Shown: piece by piece, positions 1 through 8,541 of the stretch
Position numbering within the stretch: the first letter of the stretch is position 1
Layout: every line of letters starts with the position of its first letter
From: CBDCCV01 sp965215025
Lineage (GTDB): Bacteria; Bacteroidota; Rhodothermia; Rhodothermales; Salinibacteraceae
Reading direction: 5' to 3'
Assembly: GCA_965215025.1 (NCBI GenBank)
Contig: CBDCCV010000001.1
Coordinates: 682,001-746,000, forward strand
Length of the DNA: 64,000 nt
Position numbers and translations under genes: made by a program
The notes under the pieces: model-generated
Database searches by the model: none
The model's input: the letters and a program-made list of their open reading frames with translations, nothing else
Told to the model about the DNA's origin: nothing

Positions 1-604
1 GGACGAGTACGCCGTCTACCCCGACGCGCCGGAGGCCGACGCCGGCGACGCGCCGGAGGCCGACGCCGGCGACGCGCCGCGCCTCGGCCCGCACCTCCGC
101 CGCGCCACCTTCCACGCCGACTCGCTCGCGCCGCTCGTCCGCGACGAAAGCGTTTTGGAGATGAGTGACCTCAAGCCGCTCTTCCTCCACGACGAGCAGA
201 AAACCGGCCCCGACGCCCTCGCCGAGGCACCGCCCTACCCGTTCGCGCACGTCACGCCGAGCACGCCGCTCGCCCTTTACTTCGAGGTCTACCACCTCGC
301 CTTCGGCGCGGATGACGAGGCGCGCTACACCGTCGAGTACGACGTGGCGCGCCAGACGGAGCCGGGCGGCCTCGCGCGCCTCTTCCGTCGGGGCGAGGAG
401 CAGCGCACGACCACGCGCACGGCCTACACCGCCCAGAGCCGCACCGCCCGCGAGCACATCCTCCTCGACCTCGACGCCGAGGAGCAGCGCGCTGGCACGC
501 TCACCATCACCGTCCGCGTTACGGACGAGACGACGGGGCAAAGCGTAGAGCGCGCCATCTCTTTCGAGGTGGTGCCACCTGCGGAAGAGACGGCGGCGGA
601 GTAG
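1..604 (+). CDS. C-terminal part of a GWxTD-like secreted protein
   Basis: Open from the window edge in frame 2, so the N-terminus is missing; about 200 residues remain before a TAG stop. The visible part starts with an acidic stretch carrying two copies of the 8-residue repeat DAPEADAG. A conserved-looking block follows (SDLKPLF, then beta-rich segments such as ALYFEVYHL and TVEYDVA), ending in a strand-rich tail with ITVRVTDETTGQSV. This matches the C-terminal beta domain I associate with GWxTD-domain proteins of Bacteroidota and Rhodothermota, whose function is poorly known. The family assignment is an inference because the diagnostic GWxTD motif would lie upstream of the window. An alternative is another secreted beta-sandwich protein. 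Confidence 0.6.
   Translation, partial: DEYAVYPDAPEADAGDAPEADAGDAPRLGPHLRRATFHADSLAPLVRDESVLEMSDLKPLFLHDEQKTGPDALAEAPPYPFAHVTPSTPLALYFEVYHLAFGADDEARYTVEYDVARQTEPGGLARLFRRGEEQRTTTRTAYTAQSRTAREHILLDLDAEEQRAGTLTITVRVTDETTGQSVERAISFEVVPPAEETAAE
23..79 (+). repeat. 24-bp tandem repeat in coding sequence
   Basis: The unit starting GACGCGCCGGAGG is repeated perfectly at 23-46 and 47-70, with 9 bases of a third copy. It encodes DAPEADAG in frame, so copy-number change would lengthen or shorten an acidic linker without a frameshift. Confidence 0.9.
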
Positions 605-610
605 CGGCAG

Positions 611-1093
611 TTACACGTGACGAAAAACCCAGCCTTCTCTCCGAACGATATCGTACGGCTTCGTCCACTCGACGCCGCGGTCTTGGCACACGTGCGGAAT
701 CTTGTACTTGCGAGGGTTGGTCGTGGCGTCTAACTGCTCTGTTGTTACTACAACGGCTTCTTCTACCGCGGCAACAGCTACCACGTACAAATCGGCATAG
801 CTTTGTCCGATCCCGACCGTCCCGATCATGCTGGGATAATCGTTAACGAGCCTTGCGTAGTATTCCTCGGTAGCATCTGTCGCGGTACGGCAGAGCCTAT
901 CTCTACGGTCACGGCACCACTCGTAGAGATCGTCGTCTTGCTCGGCCAATTCGTGCAGCACTTGCTCTGGAAAGCCGAGTTGCTCTTGCTCTGCGAGATC
1001 CTCGATGCCACCCCAGAATGTAGGATGCGTCTCGGGCTTGTACCAGAAATGCCATGCACTGATGAGCGCGCCGGTGTCAACGCAATAGATCAT
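611..1093 (-). CDS. DUF4411-type PIN-domain toxin
   Basis: 160 aa. The N-terminus IYCVDTGALISAW carries the first acidic residue expected of a PIN RNase; further acidic residues lie around residues 49-55 and near DLYVVAVA. The length and the W-rich N-terminus fit the DUF4411 family, which is usually the second gene of a pair with an XRE/ImmA-IrrE protein, exactly as here. Its start overlaps the last 4 bases of that gene, so the two are translationally coupled. Likely role: metal-dependent RNA cleavage as the toxin of a type II module. The target RNA is unknown. Base composition is visibly less GC-rich than the flanks, consistent with acquisition. Confidence 0.8.
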   Translation of the reverse strand: MIYCVDTGALISAWHFWYKPETHPTFWGGIEDLAEQEQLGFPEQVLHELAEQDDDLYEWCRDRRDRLCRTATDATEEYYARLVNDYPSMIGTVGIGQSYADLYVVAVAAVEEAVVVTTEQLDATTNPRKYKIPHVCQDRGVEWTKPYDIVRREGWVFRHV

Positions 1094-2301
1094 TCCGCCT
1101 GGAAGCTGTGCGACGCGCCGACGACTCGCTCCTCGAACTCTCCGAGGTTCTTTATCTTTGTGCCCATGATGCGCGAGAGGTCCCGCGCGCCGAGGGCATC
1201 AGCATAGAAGCCGCGGAAGGCCAACGTTGGCAGCAGCGTGCCTAACCGGGCGAGCACGTTGTTGTAGAAGGAGCCTCCTCCCGCCTCTTCTTCCGAAGCG
1301 CGCCACGTATCGTACTCTTCTCTGAGCGCTTCGTACGTCCCCTGAACGACGAGGTCAAATGCACCGAGGCGGCGGATCATCACCGCCGGGCTGACGCGGT
1401 AGCGCCGGGCCAGAGCGCGCACCTCATCCCCTTTCCAAGCAGAAGGGCGGTTACGCTCCCTGACTTGTTGCAGGGAGAGCAGGTCGTCCTTCGGAACCAG
1501 CACAGCAGCAGCCAGACGGTTGCACCACCGCTCTTCTTCCTGTTCTGCTTCCAAAGGCGCGCTGCCGTGCAGCACATCGCTCCCGAGCAGGACATGTGCA
1601 AGCTCGTGCATCAGCGTAAAGATGCGCCCGCGCACGCTGTCTTTCGCGTTGAAAGCGGTGATGGGCAGCGGGCGCTCGGCAATGGCAAACCCTCGCGCTT
1701 CAGCGAGTTCCACGCCCGACATCTGGAAGGAGAGCACGCCCGTTCGCTCAAGGGCTGTGCGCCATGATTTCAACGCCTCACGGTCGTTTCTCCAATGCAC
1801 CTGCTCGCCTACGCCCACGTCCAGCATTCCACGAACGTAGGCTCCTGCCTCTTCCGGATCGTCATTCAGAGTGAGGCGGAGGGGCAGTTCCGGTGGTTCT
1901 TCGTCGAGACGCTCGTACAGTTCAAGTGCTATCTCGCGTCGGCGCACGCACTCCTGCACCTCCAGCGCGAGCAGGTGCGAGTCGGCTTCCGGAGACGCAC
2001 CGAACACCCTCCGCATAGCAAGACGAGGCTGGTCCTCCTCCGGCGGACTGTTCAAGTAGAAGAGGCCTACGGGTTGGCGCAGCGTCTTGGCAATCTTCTG
2101 CAGCTGCCGGATGGTAGGCCGCTTCGCTCCTTCTTCCCACGCAGCGAAGGCGTCCGCGCTGACCCCGGCACGCTTTGCGAGCAGTTCGGGATCGACGTTC
2201 ACCCGCCGGCGCGCCCAAGCGAGCATCTTAGGATTAATATGTGCTCTGGTGACGGCCATAGCAGGAAGAGTACCTTTCTGGAACTCTTGAAGTTCTTGCA
2301 T
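1090..2301 (-). CDS. XRE-family regulator with ImmA/IrrE metallopeptidase domain
   Basis: 403 aa. An N-terminal helix-turn-helix (about residues 33-82: LAKRAGVSADAFAAWEEGAKRPTIRQLQKIAKTL) is followed by a C-terminal ImmA/IrrE peptidase domain with the zinc motif HELAH at residues 232-236 and a downstream EEERWCNRLAAAVLVP segment that supplies the third ligand. The first gene of a pair with the DUF4411 PIN protein; probably acts as antitoxin and autorepressor, possibly with proteolytic control. The ATG at 2301 has an AGAGGTG ribosome-binding site 8 nt upstream. A second candidate start, MAVTR, is 15 codons in. Such ribosome sites are rare in the core genes of this window. Confidence 0.85.
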   Translation of the reverse strand: MQELQEFQKGTLPAMAVTRAHINPKMLAWARRRVNVDPELLAKRAGVSADAFAAWEEGAKRPTIRQLQKIAKTLRQPVGLFYLNSPPEEDQPRLAMRRVFGASPEADSHLLALEVQECVRRREIALELYERLDEEPPELPLRLTLNDDPEEAGAYVRGMLDVGVGEQVHWRNDREALKSWRTALERTGVLSFQMSGVELAEARGFAIAERPLPITAFNAKDSVRGRIFTLMHELAHVLLGSDVLHGSAPLEAEQEEERWCNRLAAAVLVPKDDLLSLQQVRERNRPSAWKGDEVRALARRYRVSPAVMIRRLGAFDLVVQGTYEALREEYDTWRASEEEAGGGSFYNNVLARLGTLLPTLAFRGFYADALGARDLSRIMGTKIKNLGEFEERVVGASHSFQAE

Positions 2302-2408
2302 CGCGGCGACACCTCTGTGTCACCGCCACGACCGCATAGTTTTTGTTCAGGAGAGACGGCGCTGCTTCGATCTCCCTGTTGGAAGCCGAGATGCTGCGCT
2401 AAGACGCA

Positions 2409-4100
2409 CTACCGCGCCTCGCTCGTCGCCCGTGCGTCTTCCAACCCCAGCACCGCCTTCCCCTGCTCAAAGGTGATGTCCACGGGGATGCCCGCCTCCT
2501 GCAAGCGGGCGAGGTCGGCCTGGAGCTGCGAGTCCATCCGGCCGTACTTCTCGACAAAGGCCGTCACGGCCTCGTAGTCGCCGTCGCCCTGGAGGCGGAG
2601 GATCTTTTCGGAGAGGCTGTTCATGGCTTCCTGCATCCGGTCCGGGTTGATGCGGTAGGTGCCCGTGGTCGAGTCGCGCGCGAAGGCGCCCCACTCCTTG
2701 AAGTAGTTGAAGCGGATGAGGTTGGCCTGCCCGTGCGCCGACGACGCCCCAAAGCGCACCGAGCGGAAGATCGAGGCGAGGAACGTAGCGTAGTTGTTCA
2801 TGAGGTCCGTCTCGATCTCGCCTTCTTCTTCGAGCCGCGTGACCATGTACAGCCCTAAGACGTCGGCCTTGCCTTCTTCCATTGCGGAGGCCTGCTCCTG
2901 CAAGGCCTCGCGGACGGTGCGCTCCGTGCCGTCTATCGTCTTCTTGATGCCCAGCCCGTGCGCCACCTCGTGGAACATGGTGTTCTCGAAAAAGGCGTCG
3001 AAGGTGATGTGCTGGCGCTGGCTGTCGGCGATCAGCTCCTCGGCGATAGGCACGAGGATCTGGTCGAACTTCGCGCGCATGGCGTTTTTGAGCTGGAGCC
3101 GGCGCGTGCCTTTCTGAAGCTGCACCTCCTCGTCGTTGGGCAGGTTGATGGCGATGGTCTTGGCGCCGGCGTTGGCGTCGCCGGCGTAGTAGACGGCGTC
3201 GTAGGCGCCGAGGTCGGAGTCGCGCCCCGGCGTCTCGTCTTTGTACTGCTGCGGGACGGGCAGGCCTTCCTGGAGCATCGGGAGGAGCGTGGCGTAGCGG
3301 GCCAGGCGGTCGCTCCACGCTTTGTCTTTGATGAGCACGAACGTCTCGTGCGCGGCCTTGTAGCCGAAGAGCTGGTCCTCGTACGTCTCAATCGGGCCGA
3401 TCACCACGTCGAGCGTGTTGTCCTTCATGTCCATCCACGCGAGGTCGCTTTCCTGGTACTCGTCGGTGAGAAGCGCTTCGGCGCGGAGTTCGAGGTATTT
3501 TTTCAGGCCCGGCTCTTCGGCTAAGGCGGCGGCCTGGCGCACCTTCTCAGCGGCGCGGCGCGTCTGTTCAGGAAAAAACTCGTGGTACGGGATGGCCCTC
3601 AGCGCACCGGAGGTGTCGCGGCGGACCATCGTGTACAGGCTCCGGAGCGAGTCGTCTTCGGCGGCAGCCTCCTCGAACTCACCCTTTGAGATGCCCGCCG
3701 GGTAGAAGTTGGCGCCGGCCGGCTTTTCGCCTACGCCTTCGATGAAGGGGGCGTTGTTGTCGAGGCGGTCCCAGGGGCCGTAGTTGATCTCGACGAAGCG
3801 CTGCAAGGACGAGTCCTCGACGGCGGCCAGGAGCGAGTCCATGTTCCCGTAGGCCTGCACCTGGAAGACGGAGTCCATGGCCTGCCCGGCCTCGATCAGG
3901 AGGGCGACCATCTGCCGCTGGTTGTCCGAGAGGCCGGAGAGGTCGCCTTCGAGGCGCACGGTGGTGTACTTGTCCAGGAGCGCCTGCGCGGAGGTGTCTT
4001 GGCGCGCGGCGCTCATCTCGCTGAGGTTCATCGAGGGGCGGTCACAGGCGGTGAGGACGAGCGCCAGCCCGAGGGCGGCGGCGAGAGGAAGCTTTTTCAT
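2409..4100 (-). CDS. Lipoprotein metallopeptidase, M49 (dipeptidyl peptidase III)-like
   Basis: 563 aa. The signal sequence ends in the lipobox LVLTAC (Cys19), so the protein is probably lipid-anchored outside the inner membrane. HEVAH at residues 377-381 and EEGKAD at about 408-413 fit the zinc site of M49-like peptidases; classical DPP III has HEXXGH, while the bacterial lipoprotein branch has HEXXH. The N-terminal half binds no motif I can name. It is likely a periplasmic or surface peptidase removing dipeptides. It stands alone between two toxin-antitoxin-like modules. The assignment is family-level; substrate unknown. Confidence 0.75.
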   Translation of the reverse strand: MKKLPLAAALGLALVLTACDRPSMNLSEMSAARQDTSAQALLDKYTTVRLEGDLSGLSDNQRQMVALLIEAGQAMDSVFQVQAYGNMDSLLAAVEDSSLQRFVEINYGPWDRLDNNAPFIEGVGEKPAGANFYPAGISKGEFEEAAAEDDSLRSLYTMVRRDTSGALRAIPYHEFFPEQTRRAAEKVRQAAALAEEPGLKKYLELRAEALLTDEYQESDLAWMDMKDNTLDVVIGPIETYEDQLFGYKAAHETFVLIKDKAWSDRLARYATLLPMLQEGLPVPQQYKDETPGRDSDLGAYDAVYYAGDANAGAKTIAINLPNDEEVQLQKGTRRLQLKNAMRAKFDQILVPIAEELIADSQRQHITFDAFFENTMFHEVAHGLGIKKTIDGTERTVREALQEQASAMEEGKADVLGLYMVTRLEEEGEIETDLMNNYATFLASIFRSVRFGASSAHGQANLIRFNYFKEWGAFARDSTTGTYRINPDRMQEAMNSLSEKILRLQGDGDYEAVTAFVEKYGRMDSQLQADLARLQEAGIPVDITFEQGKAVLGLEDARATSEAR

Positions 4101-4165
4101 GGCACCAGTATGAGGTCAGATCAAATGGCTTTTCTTTTCGGAAGAATACAAAAAGGCAAGCAGAA

Positions 4166-4561
4166 TTACTCCGCAGAAAGCGCGCGGCGGATCGCTTCGA
4201 CCAGCCCGGTTACGTCATTCAAGGCGCCCTGCACGTCTTCGGCGGTGACCTCGGCGTGAGCGAAGAGCGGGTAGCGATCCACGAGATAGAAGTCGGTGAT
4301 GCGGCGGCAGGCGTGCTCGAACGGCCTCAGCGAGGCGTCGTAGGCGGTGGCGTCGTCGAGCAGGGCCTCCAGGTTGTGAATGCGGCGCAGCTTCCAGCCG
4401 TGCGAAAGCAGAAAGGCTTTCAGAAACTTCTCCACGGCCTGTTGCAGGCAGAAGCCGGCCAGCTCCGGATCGCCGGCGTCGAGGAGCATGTGGGCACGTT
4501 GCCAGTCCTTTTCGGCGATGGCCGTCCAGTCGTGCGGGTACTCAGACTCTTTCTGCGGCAT
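4166..4561 (-). CDS. HEPN-domain protein (probable toxin of MNT/HEPN pair)
   Basis: 131 aa from the ATG giving MPQKESEYPHDW; an upstream ATG adds 12 residues inside the MNT gene. All-alpha HEPN signature: AEKDWQRAHMLLDAGDPE, then CLQQAVEKFLKAFLLSHGW and HNLEALL. An R-x5-H pattern (RYPLFAH) is present and could be the RNase motif, although an arginine in RYP is common in this subfamily regardless of activity. The gene overlaps the upstream nucleotidyltransferase gene by 20 bp. In known HepT/MntA systems the nucleotidyltransferase AMPylates and silences the HEPN RNase. Confidence 0.8.
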   Translation of the reverse strand: MPQKESEYPHDWTAIAEKDWQRAHMLLDAGDPELAGFCLQQAVEKFLKAFLLSHGWKLRRIHNLEALLDDATAYDASLRPFEHACRRITDFYLVDRYPLFAHAEVTAEDVQGALNDVTGLVEAIRRALSAE

Positions 4562-4886
4562 AGATCTCTTCTCCCTCTCGGAGCATCTCTTCGACAAACT
4601 GATCGCCTTTGGTAAGACGTTTTTCGATCTCCTGCGGCGTCATCACCAGCACGTCAACGGGCAGCGAGCGGTGCGTTCCGGCGAGGATGCGCCGCACGGT
4701 GGTCATGCGGTCCAGAAAGCGCGCCTCGGTTTCTTTGATGATGAGCAGGTCGAGGTCGCTGTCCGGCCCCGGCGCGCCGCCCCCGGCGTAGGAGCCGAAG
4801 AGGAGGATGCGCTCGGGCGCGTACTCACGCGCGAGGCGGCGCACCATGCGGTCGAGGATTTTTCTGATGTCGGCGGTGTGCTCCAT
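4542..4886 (-). CDS. MNT-type nucleotidyltransferase (antitoxin partner)
   Basis: 114 aa. The active-site pattern GSYAGGGAPGPDSDLDLL (about residues 31-48) is the GSx10DxD motif of minimal nucleotidyltransferases. It precedes and overlaps the HEPN gene, so translation is coupled. Expected role: nucleotidyl modification of the HEPN partner and its neutralisation. Gene order here is MNT first, HEPN second; many described pairs have the reverse order. Confidence 0.85.
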   Translation of the reverse strand: MEHTADIRKILDRMVRRLAREYAPERILLFGSYAGGGAPGPDSDLDLLIIKETEARFLDRMTTVRRILAGTHRSLPVDVLVMTPQEIEKRLTKGDQFVEEMLREGEEIYAAERV

Positions 4887-4910
4887 CGGTGGATCTCTGA
4901 GGAGAAGGCG

Positions 4911-6086
4911 TTAGCGCACGGTTCCACGCGCGTCCACGGGGACCGTTTCTACGACGTCCTGGCCGTCTACGAGGTGCATCTGTGCCTGCGTGTTGACGGT
5001 GACGCAGGCGTGGTTGGGCACGAGCCGCAGCCGGTCGCCCACACCGAAGGTGGCGCCGCCGGGCACCTCGACCCAGGCGTGCTCCTCGGAGAGCGCGGTG
5101 ACGACGGCGTGCGGGTGCGCGCGCATGGCGGCGGCGTTGTAGAGCAAAAGGCCATAGCCGGAGGTGCCGTAGCCGCGGTCCGAGGTCATCACCTTTTTGC
5201 CGGCGTCGAGGTAGAGACGCTCGGTGCCTGAGCGGTCGCGCCGCTTGGAGATGACGGTGGCAAGCACGGTGAGCGCGCAGTCTTCGAGCCGCGCTGCGGT
5301 GAGGCCCACCTGCATGGCGTCGTAGAAGACGTAGTTGCCGGGGCGGACCTCGCTCACGGAGAAGCCGCCCTGCACGGCGTTCTCGAAATGCGCCATCGAG
5401 GGCGTCGAGCCGATGCTGATCTCGAGCGCGGCCTCGTCTTGCGCGGCTTCGACGCCCGCCTCGCGCAGGACGGCGGCGAGGGTGAGCATCCGGTCGCGCT
5501 CCTCCTCGGCGGCGCGGCGGAGGGCATCGGCGGGCGCCTCGCCATCGCGCGGGCCGTGGTAGGCGTGGCCGGCGTGAGTGAGGAGGCCCGCGAGGCGCAG
5601 TCCGGGAAGCGCGTCGAGCCGGCGGGCGAGCGCAGCGGCAGCGCGCTCCTCGCGCCAGGGCACGCCGCAACGGCCGTGGCCCGTGTCGATCTCCAAAAGC
5701 ACCTCAGCCTCCCGGTCATGCGCGGCATAAAAGGCGGAGGCGGCCTCGGCACCCGCTTCCGTATCCACGCAGAAGGAGATCCGCGCGCGGTCCATCAGCT
5801 TTAAAAGCCGCGCGTGCTTTTCTTCGCCGACGACGGGGTAGGCCAGGCGCACGTCCGCGAAGCCGGCTTTTACGAAAACCTCAGCCTCGCCCGGCTTGGC
5901 GACGGTCAGCCCCTCGGCGCCGCGCTGTTCTTGCTCACGCGCGGTCCACACGGACTTGTGCGTTTTAACGTGCGGGCGGAGGGCTGCGCCGTTGGCCTCG
6001 GCCTTGGCCTGCATCCGGTCGAGGTTGCGTTCGAGACGTTTCTGCTCGATTAAGAGGCACGGCGTGGCGAGGTCGTCGAGGGTCAT
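4911..6086 (-). CDS. PLP-dependent D-threonine aldolase / D-serine dehydratase-like enzyme
   Basis: 391 aa from MTLDDLATPCLL; an ATG 8 codons upstream is also possible. Fold-type III (alanine-racemase-like) barrel: PHVKTHKS near residue 42 contains the PLP lysine. The C-terminal domain has PNHACVTVN, the His/Cys pair that binds the divalent metal in D-threonine aldolase and DSD1-type D-serine dehydratase. Likely reaction: metal- and PLP-dependent cleavage or dehydration of a D-beta-hydroxy amino acid; aldolase and dehydratase cannot be separated by eye. Neighbours give no pathway context. The stop lies 24 bp from the MNT start. Confidence 0.85.
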   Translation of the reverse strand: MTLDDLATPCLLIEQKRLERNLDRMQAKAEANGAALRPHVKTHKSVWTAREQEQRGAEGLTVAKPGEAEVFVKAGFADVRLAYPVVGEEKHARLLKLMDRARISFCVDTEAGAEAASAFYAAHDREAEVLLEIDTGHGRCGVPWREERAAAALARRLDALPGLRLAGLLTHAGHAYHGPRDGEAPADALRRAAEEERDRMLTLAAVLREAGVEAAQDEAALEISIGSTPSMAHFENAVQGGFSVSEVRPGNYVFYDAMQVGLTAARLEDCALTVLATVISKRRDRSGTERLYLDAGKKVMTSDRGYGTSGYGLLLYNAAAMRAHPHAVVTALSEEHAWVEVPGGATFGVGDRLRLVPNHACVTVNTQAQMHLVDGQDVVETVPVDARGTVR

Positions 6087-6267
6087 GGGCGCGGGGCGGG
6101 GGGTGGGCAAGGGGGCAGCCTACGTTAAAATCAGCAATCCGCGCTCGGCAATCCACCTGCCTCTGCCGCCTGCCGCGCTCGTGCCGCTCCGGAACGGCAG
6201 GCCGCTTACGAGGTAGATGGGTAGCCGTACGCATCTCCTCCTGCCCTCTCACAACCTCAGCGTCTTC

Positions 6268-7029
6268 ATGCCCTCTCGCTTCCTCTCTCTCCTCGCTTTC
6301 GTGCTCATGGCTACTACCACCTCTGCGACGGCGCAGCAACAAGACACGACTGGGGCCGAGCGCGACCTCACCGCCGCGCTCACGGCCGAGACCCAGGCCG
6401 CCCTCACGCCCACGGGCGTAATCCAACTGCTCAAGGACGGCAACGAGCGTTTCCTCAACAACGAGCCGCTCGAGCGCGACTTCCTCAGCCAGGTCCGCCA
6501 GACGGCCGAGGGGCAGTATCCGATGGCTGCGATCCTCGGCTGCATCGACAGCCGCGTCCCGCACGAGATCATTTTCGATAAGGGCGTGGGCGACGTGTTC
6601 TCGGCGCGCGTGGCCGGAAACTTCGTCAACACCGACATCCTGGGCAGCCTCGAGTTCGCCACGGCCGTGGCCGGCTCGAAGGTGATCGTCGTCCTCGGCC
6701 ACACGGAGTGCGGCGCGGTCAAGGGCGCCTGCGACCACGTCGAGCTGGGCAACCTCACTTCGACGCTCGCCAACATCGCCCCGGCCGTCTACGCCGTCGA
6801 GGACGTCGAGGGGCCGCGCACGTCGGAGAACAAGGACTTCGTCCAAGCCGTGGCGCACGAGAACGTCGAGATGACGGTCCAGAACATCGTCGAGCGCAGC
6901 CCGGTCATGCGCGGCCTCGTCCAGAGCGGCGACCTCATCGTCGTCGGCGCGATGCACGACGTGGCTACGGGCGAGGTCACCTTCTACGAGGACTCCATGA
7001 TCACGGCCGAGACGATGGAGGCCGACTGA
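6268..7029 (+). CDS. Beta-class carbonic anhydrase with signal peptide
   Basis: 253 aa from MPSRFLSLLAF; an in-frame ATG 17 codons earlier would spoil the signal peptide. Residues 1-23 are a Sec signal peptide ending ATAQ, so the enzyme should be periplasmic. Beta-CA zinc ligands and catalytic dyad are intact: Cys92, Asp94 and Arg96 in CIDSR, His145 and Cys148 in GHTECGA. It catalyses CO2/bicarbonate interconversion. A strong terminator follows 51 bp after the stop. Periplasmic beta-CAs of this type are known but less common than cytoplasmic ones. Confidence 0.93.
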   Translation: MPSRFLSLLAFVLMATTTSATAQQQDTTGAERDLTAALTAETQAALTPTGVIQLLKDGNERFLNNEPLERDFLSQVRQTAEGQYPMAAILGCIDSRVPHEIIFDKGVGDVFSARVAGNFVNTDILGSLEFATAVAGSKVIVVLGHTECGAVKGACDHVELGNLTSTLANIAPAVYAVEDVEGPRTSENKDFVQAVAHENVEMTVQNIVERSPVMRGLVQSGDLIVVGAMHDVATGEVTFYEDSMITAETMEAD

Positions 7030-7080
7030 CGCCTGCACTCCCCGCCGCGCTCGGGGGGAGATGGAACACGTCACGCTACG

Positions 7081-7121
7081 AAAAAAGCCCGCTGGCATAC
7101 GCGCCGGCGGGCTTTTCTTTT
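7081..7121 (+). terminator. Rho-independent terminator of the carbonic anhydrase gene
   Basis: Stem of 10 bp (GCCCGCTGGC at 7087-7096 with GCCGGCGGGC at 7103-7112, one G-T pair), 6-nt loop, followed by TTTTCTTTT. A run of six A precedes the stem, so it could also work on the minus strand for the lipoprotein gene. Confidence 0.9.
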
Positions 7122-7140
7122 GGCTGGGACGGGCAGGCGG

Positions 7141-7193
7141 CTACCGGGCGGCCACCTCGCCCATCGCCAGGCGGAGGCGGTTGCGGGCGGCAA
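7141..7193 (-). pseudogene. Relic of the 3' end of an atpC gene
   Basis: Read on the minus strand this gives ARNRLRLAMGEVAAR followed by TAG. The real atpC ends ARNRLRLAMGEVGA with TAG at 8119-8121. DNA at 7150-7189 matches 8125-8164 at about 35 of 40 positions, in the same frame and with the stop codon in the equivalent place. No upstream part of atpC is present. It is thus a diverged second copy of the gene's last 16 codons or so, lying on the far side of the lipoprotein gene. Confidence 0.85.
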
Positions 7194-7243
7194 CCCCTCC
7201 GGTCGGTTGGCTTGACGGGAAGCAAGCGCGCGATACGGGCAAC

Positions 7244-7942
7244 CTACTTCTTCTCGAAGGGGCTTCCCTCCAAAACATCAACCGCGAGTGTCTTAATAGC
7301 TCTGTGCATCGGCTCCTCACCTGCTGAGGCGCCGAACATCTCCTTGAAAGAGTTTTCGCTTTTTATCCTGCTTCTCCCGCCGCCTTCTACAATGCGCCGG
7401 CCAGCATGATTGTCCCAGAGGATGAAAGCCGACTCCTGGTAGAATCCTGTCTCCCTTATAATGCCCCCCATGCCGGACGCGGTACCTGCGAAAAGTTCTA
7501 TGTCTTTGAGGAAAAGCACGTAGTCGGCTTCGACACCGCGAAACTGAATCGGGTTTTCTTTGGGTAGCTTGAAAAACGCCCGCTCTGTTTCGCTGCCCGC
7601 GTTCTTGTATTCGACGAACTGGCTGGTGAACGTAGGCTCACCAGCGTAATCGGCATACACGGTTCTATTGAATGCGCCGTGCTCTGCGAGCACATCGGGA
7701 AGCTGCTCGCGGAGGAAGTCAGCGTAGGCCTCGCTAGGAGAACCTTCTGTCTTTCGCTCAAGCCACTGGCTCCTAACTTCCACCTCTCCCTGCAGAGGAG
7801 CTACGACGAGCGTGCCGCCTGACAGGGATTTCCCTGCGTACTCCGGAAGCACTGTGCTTTGCGTACCGCACGCGCTGAGGAAGAGAACGAGCAGGCCGGC
7901 GGTAAAAAATGCCGTGCGTGGTGAAATAGTAAGCGTGCTCAT
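7244..7942 (-). CDS. Lipoprotein of unknown function
   Basis: 232 aa from MSTLTISPRTAFF; upstream in-frame ATG codons give an implausible N-terminus. Signal peptide with lipobox LFLSAC at about residues 19-24, so it is lipid-anchored. The mature part has a strand-helix pattern (GGTLVVAPLQGEVEV, then DYVLFLKDIELFAG and ESAFILWDNHAGRRIVEGG) reminiscent of small outer-membrane-associated lipoproteins, but I do not recognise a family. The gene and its surroundings are clearly less GC-rich than the flanking genes, and it sits between two copies of the atpC 3' end. It looks like an inserted cargo gene. Confidence 0.75.
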   Translation of the reverse strand: MSTLTISPRTAFFTAGLLVLFLSACGTQSTVLPEYAGKSLSGGTLVVAPLQGEVEVRSQWLERKTEGSPSEAYADFLREQLPDVLAEHGAFNRTVYADYAGEPTFTSQFVEYKNAGSETERAFFKLPKENPIQFRGVEADYVLFLKDIELFAGTASGMGGIIRETGFYQESAFILWDNHAGRRIVEGGGRSRIKSENSFKEMFGASAGEEPMHRAIKTLAVDVLEGSPFEKK

Positions 7943-8056
7943 GCGAAAAACGGCTGTTGGGATGGATGTGCGCTTGGAGATGCCAGGCAGCTTCAGCTGC
8001 AAGCCGAACGCCAACCCAGTTCCAAACAGCCCGGACAACGGAAGCCTCCAAAATGA

Positions 8057-8100
8057 GAAAGCAGCCGCGCCTTCATGCCGGAAGCGCGGCTGCTGTAAAA
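8057..8100 (-). terminator. Terminator after atpC
   Basis: Perfect 11-bp stem: AGCAGCCGCGC at 8060-8070 pairs with GCGCGGCTGCT at 8084-8094, 13-nt loop. On the minus strand it is followed by TTTCTCATTTT. It ends the atpD-atpC transcript and separates it from the lipoprotein gene. Confidence 0.8.
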
Positions 8101-8118
8101 CATGAAACGCTAAAACTT

Positions 8119-8541
8119 CTACGCGCCGACCTCTCCCATAGCCAGGCGGAGGCGATTGCGGGCGCGCTCGCGGGCGGCCTCGGCGCGCTCGCGGTCCACG
8201 TCGTCGCCTTCCTGGCTCAGCGCCCTGTCGAAGAGTTCTTGGGCGCGCTCCTCGGCGCGGCGGGCGCGCTCGACGTCAATCTCGTCGGCCGGCTCGGCGG
8301 TTTCGGCCACGACGGTGACGACGTTGTTCAGCACTTCGAGAAAGCCGCCGCTCGTGGCAAAGGCGATGCGCTCGGCCTGCCCGCCCGGCAGGATGCGCAG
8401 GATGCCGATGTCGAGGGCGGCAATCATGGGCGCGTGGTCGGTCAGGACCTCGAAGGAGCCTTCGGTGCCGGGCGCCTGCACGCTCTCTGCCTCGCCGCTA
8501 AAGACGGTCCGGTCCGGCGCTACGATGTCTACGTTCAACAT
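8119..8541 (-). CDS. atpC: F1Fo ATP synthase epsilon subunit
   Basis: 140 aa. The N-terminal beta-sandwich begins LNVDIVAPDRTVFSGEAESV and continues with GSFEVLTDHAPMIAAL, both typical of AtpC. The C-terminal part is helical and rich in E and R, as in the regulatory epsilon helices. It follows atpD on the minus strand with an 80-bp gap. The two genes stand alone, without the rest of the atp operon, an arrangement familiar from Bacteroidota and Rhodothermota. Its last 16 codons have a diverged duplicate at 7141-7193. Confidence 0.95.
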   Translation of the reverse strand: MLNVDIVAPDRTVFSGEAESVQAPGTEGSFEVLTDHAPMIAALDIGILRILPGGQAERIAFATSGGFLEVLNNVVTVVAETAEPADEIDVERARRAEERAQELFDRALSQEGDDVDRERAEAARERARNRLRLAMGEVGA

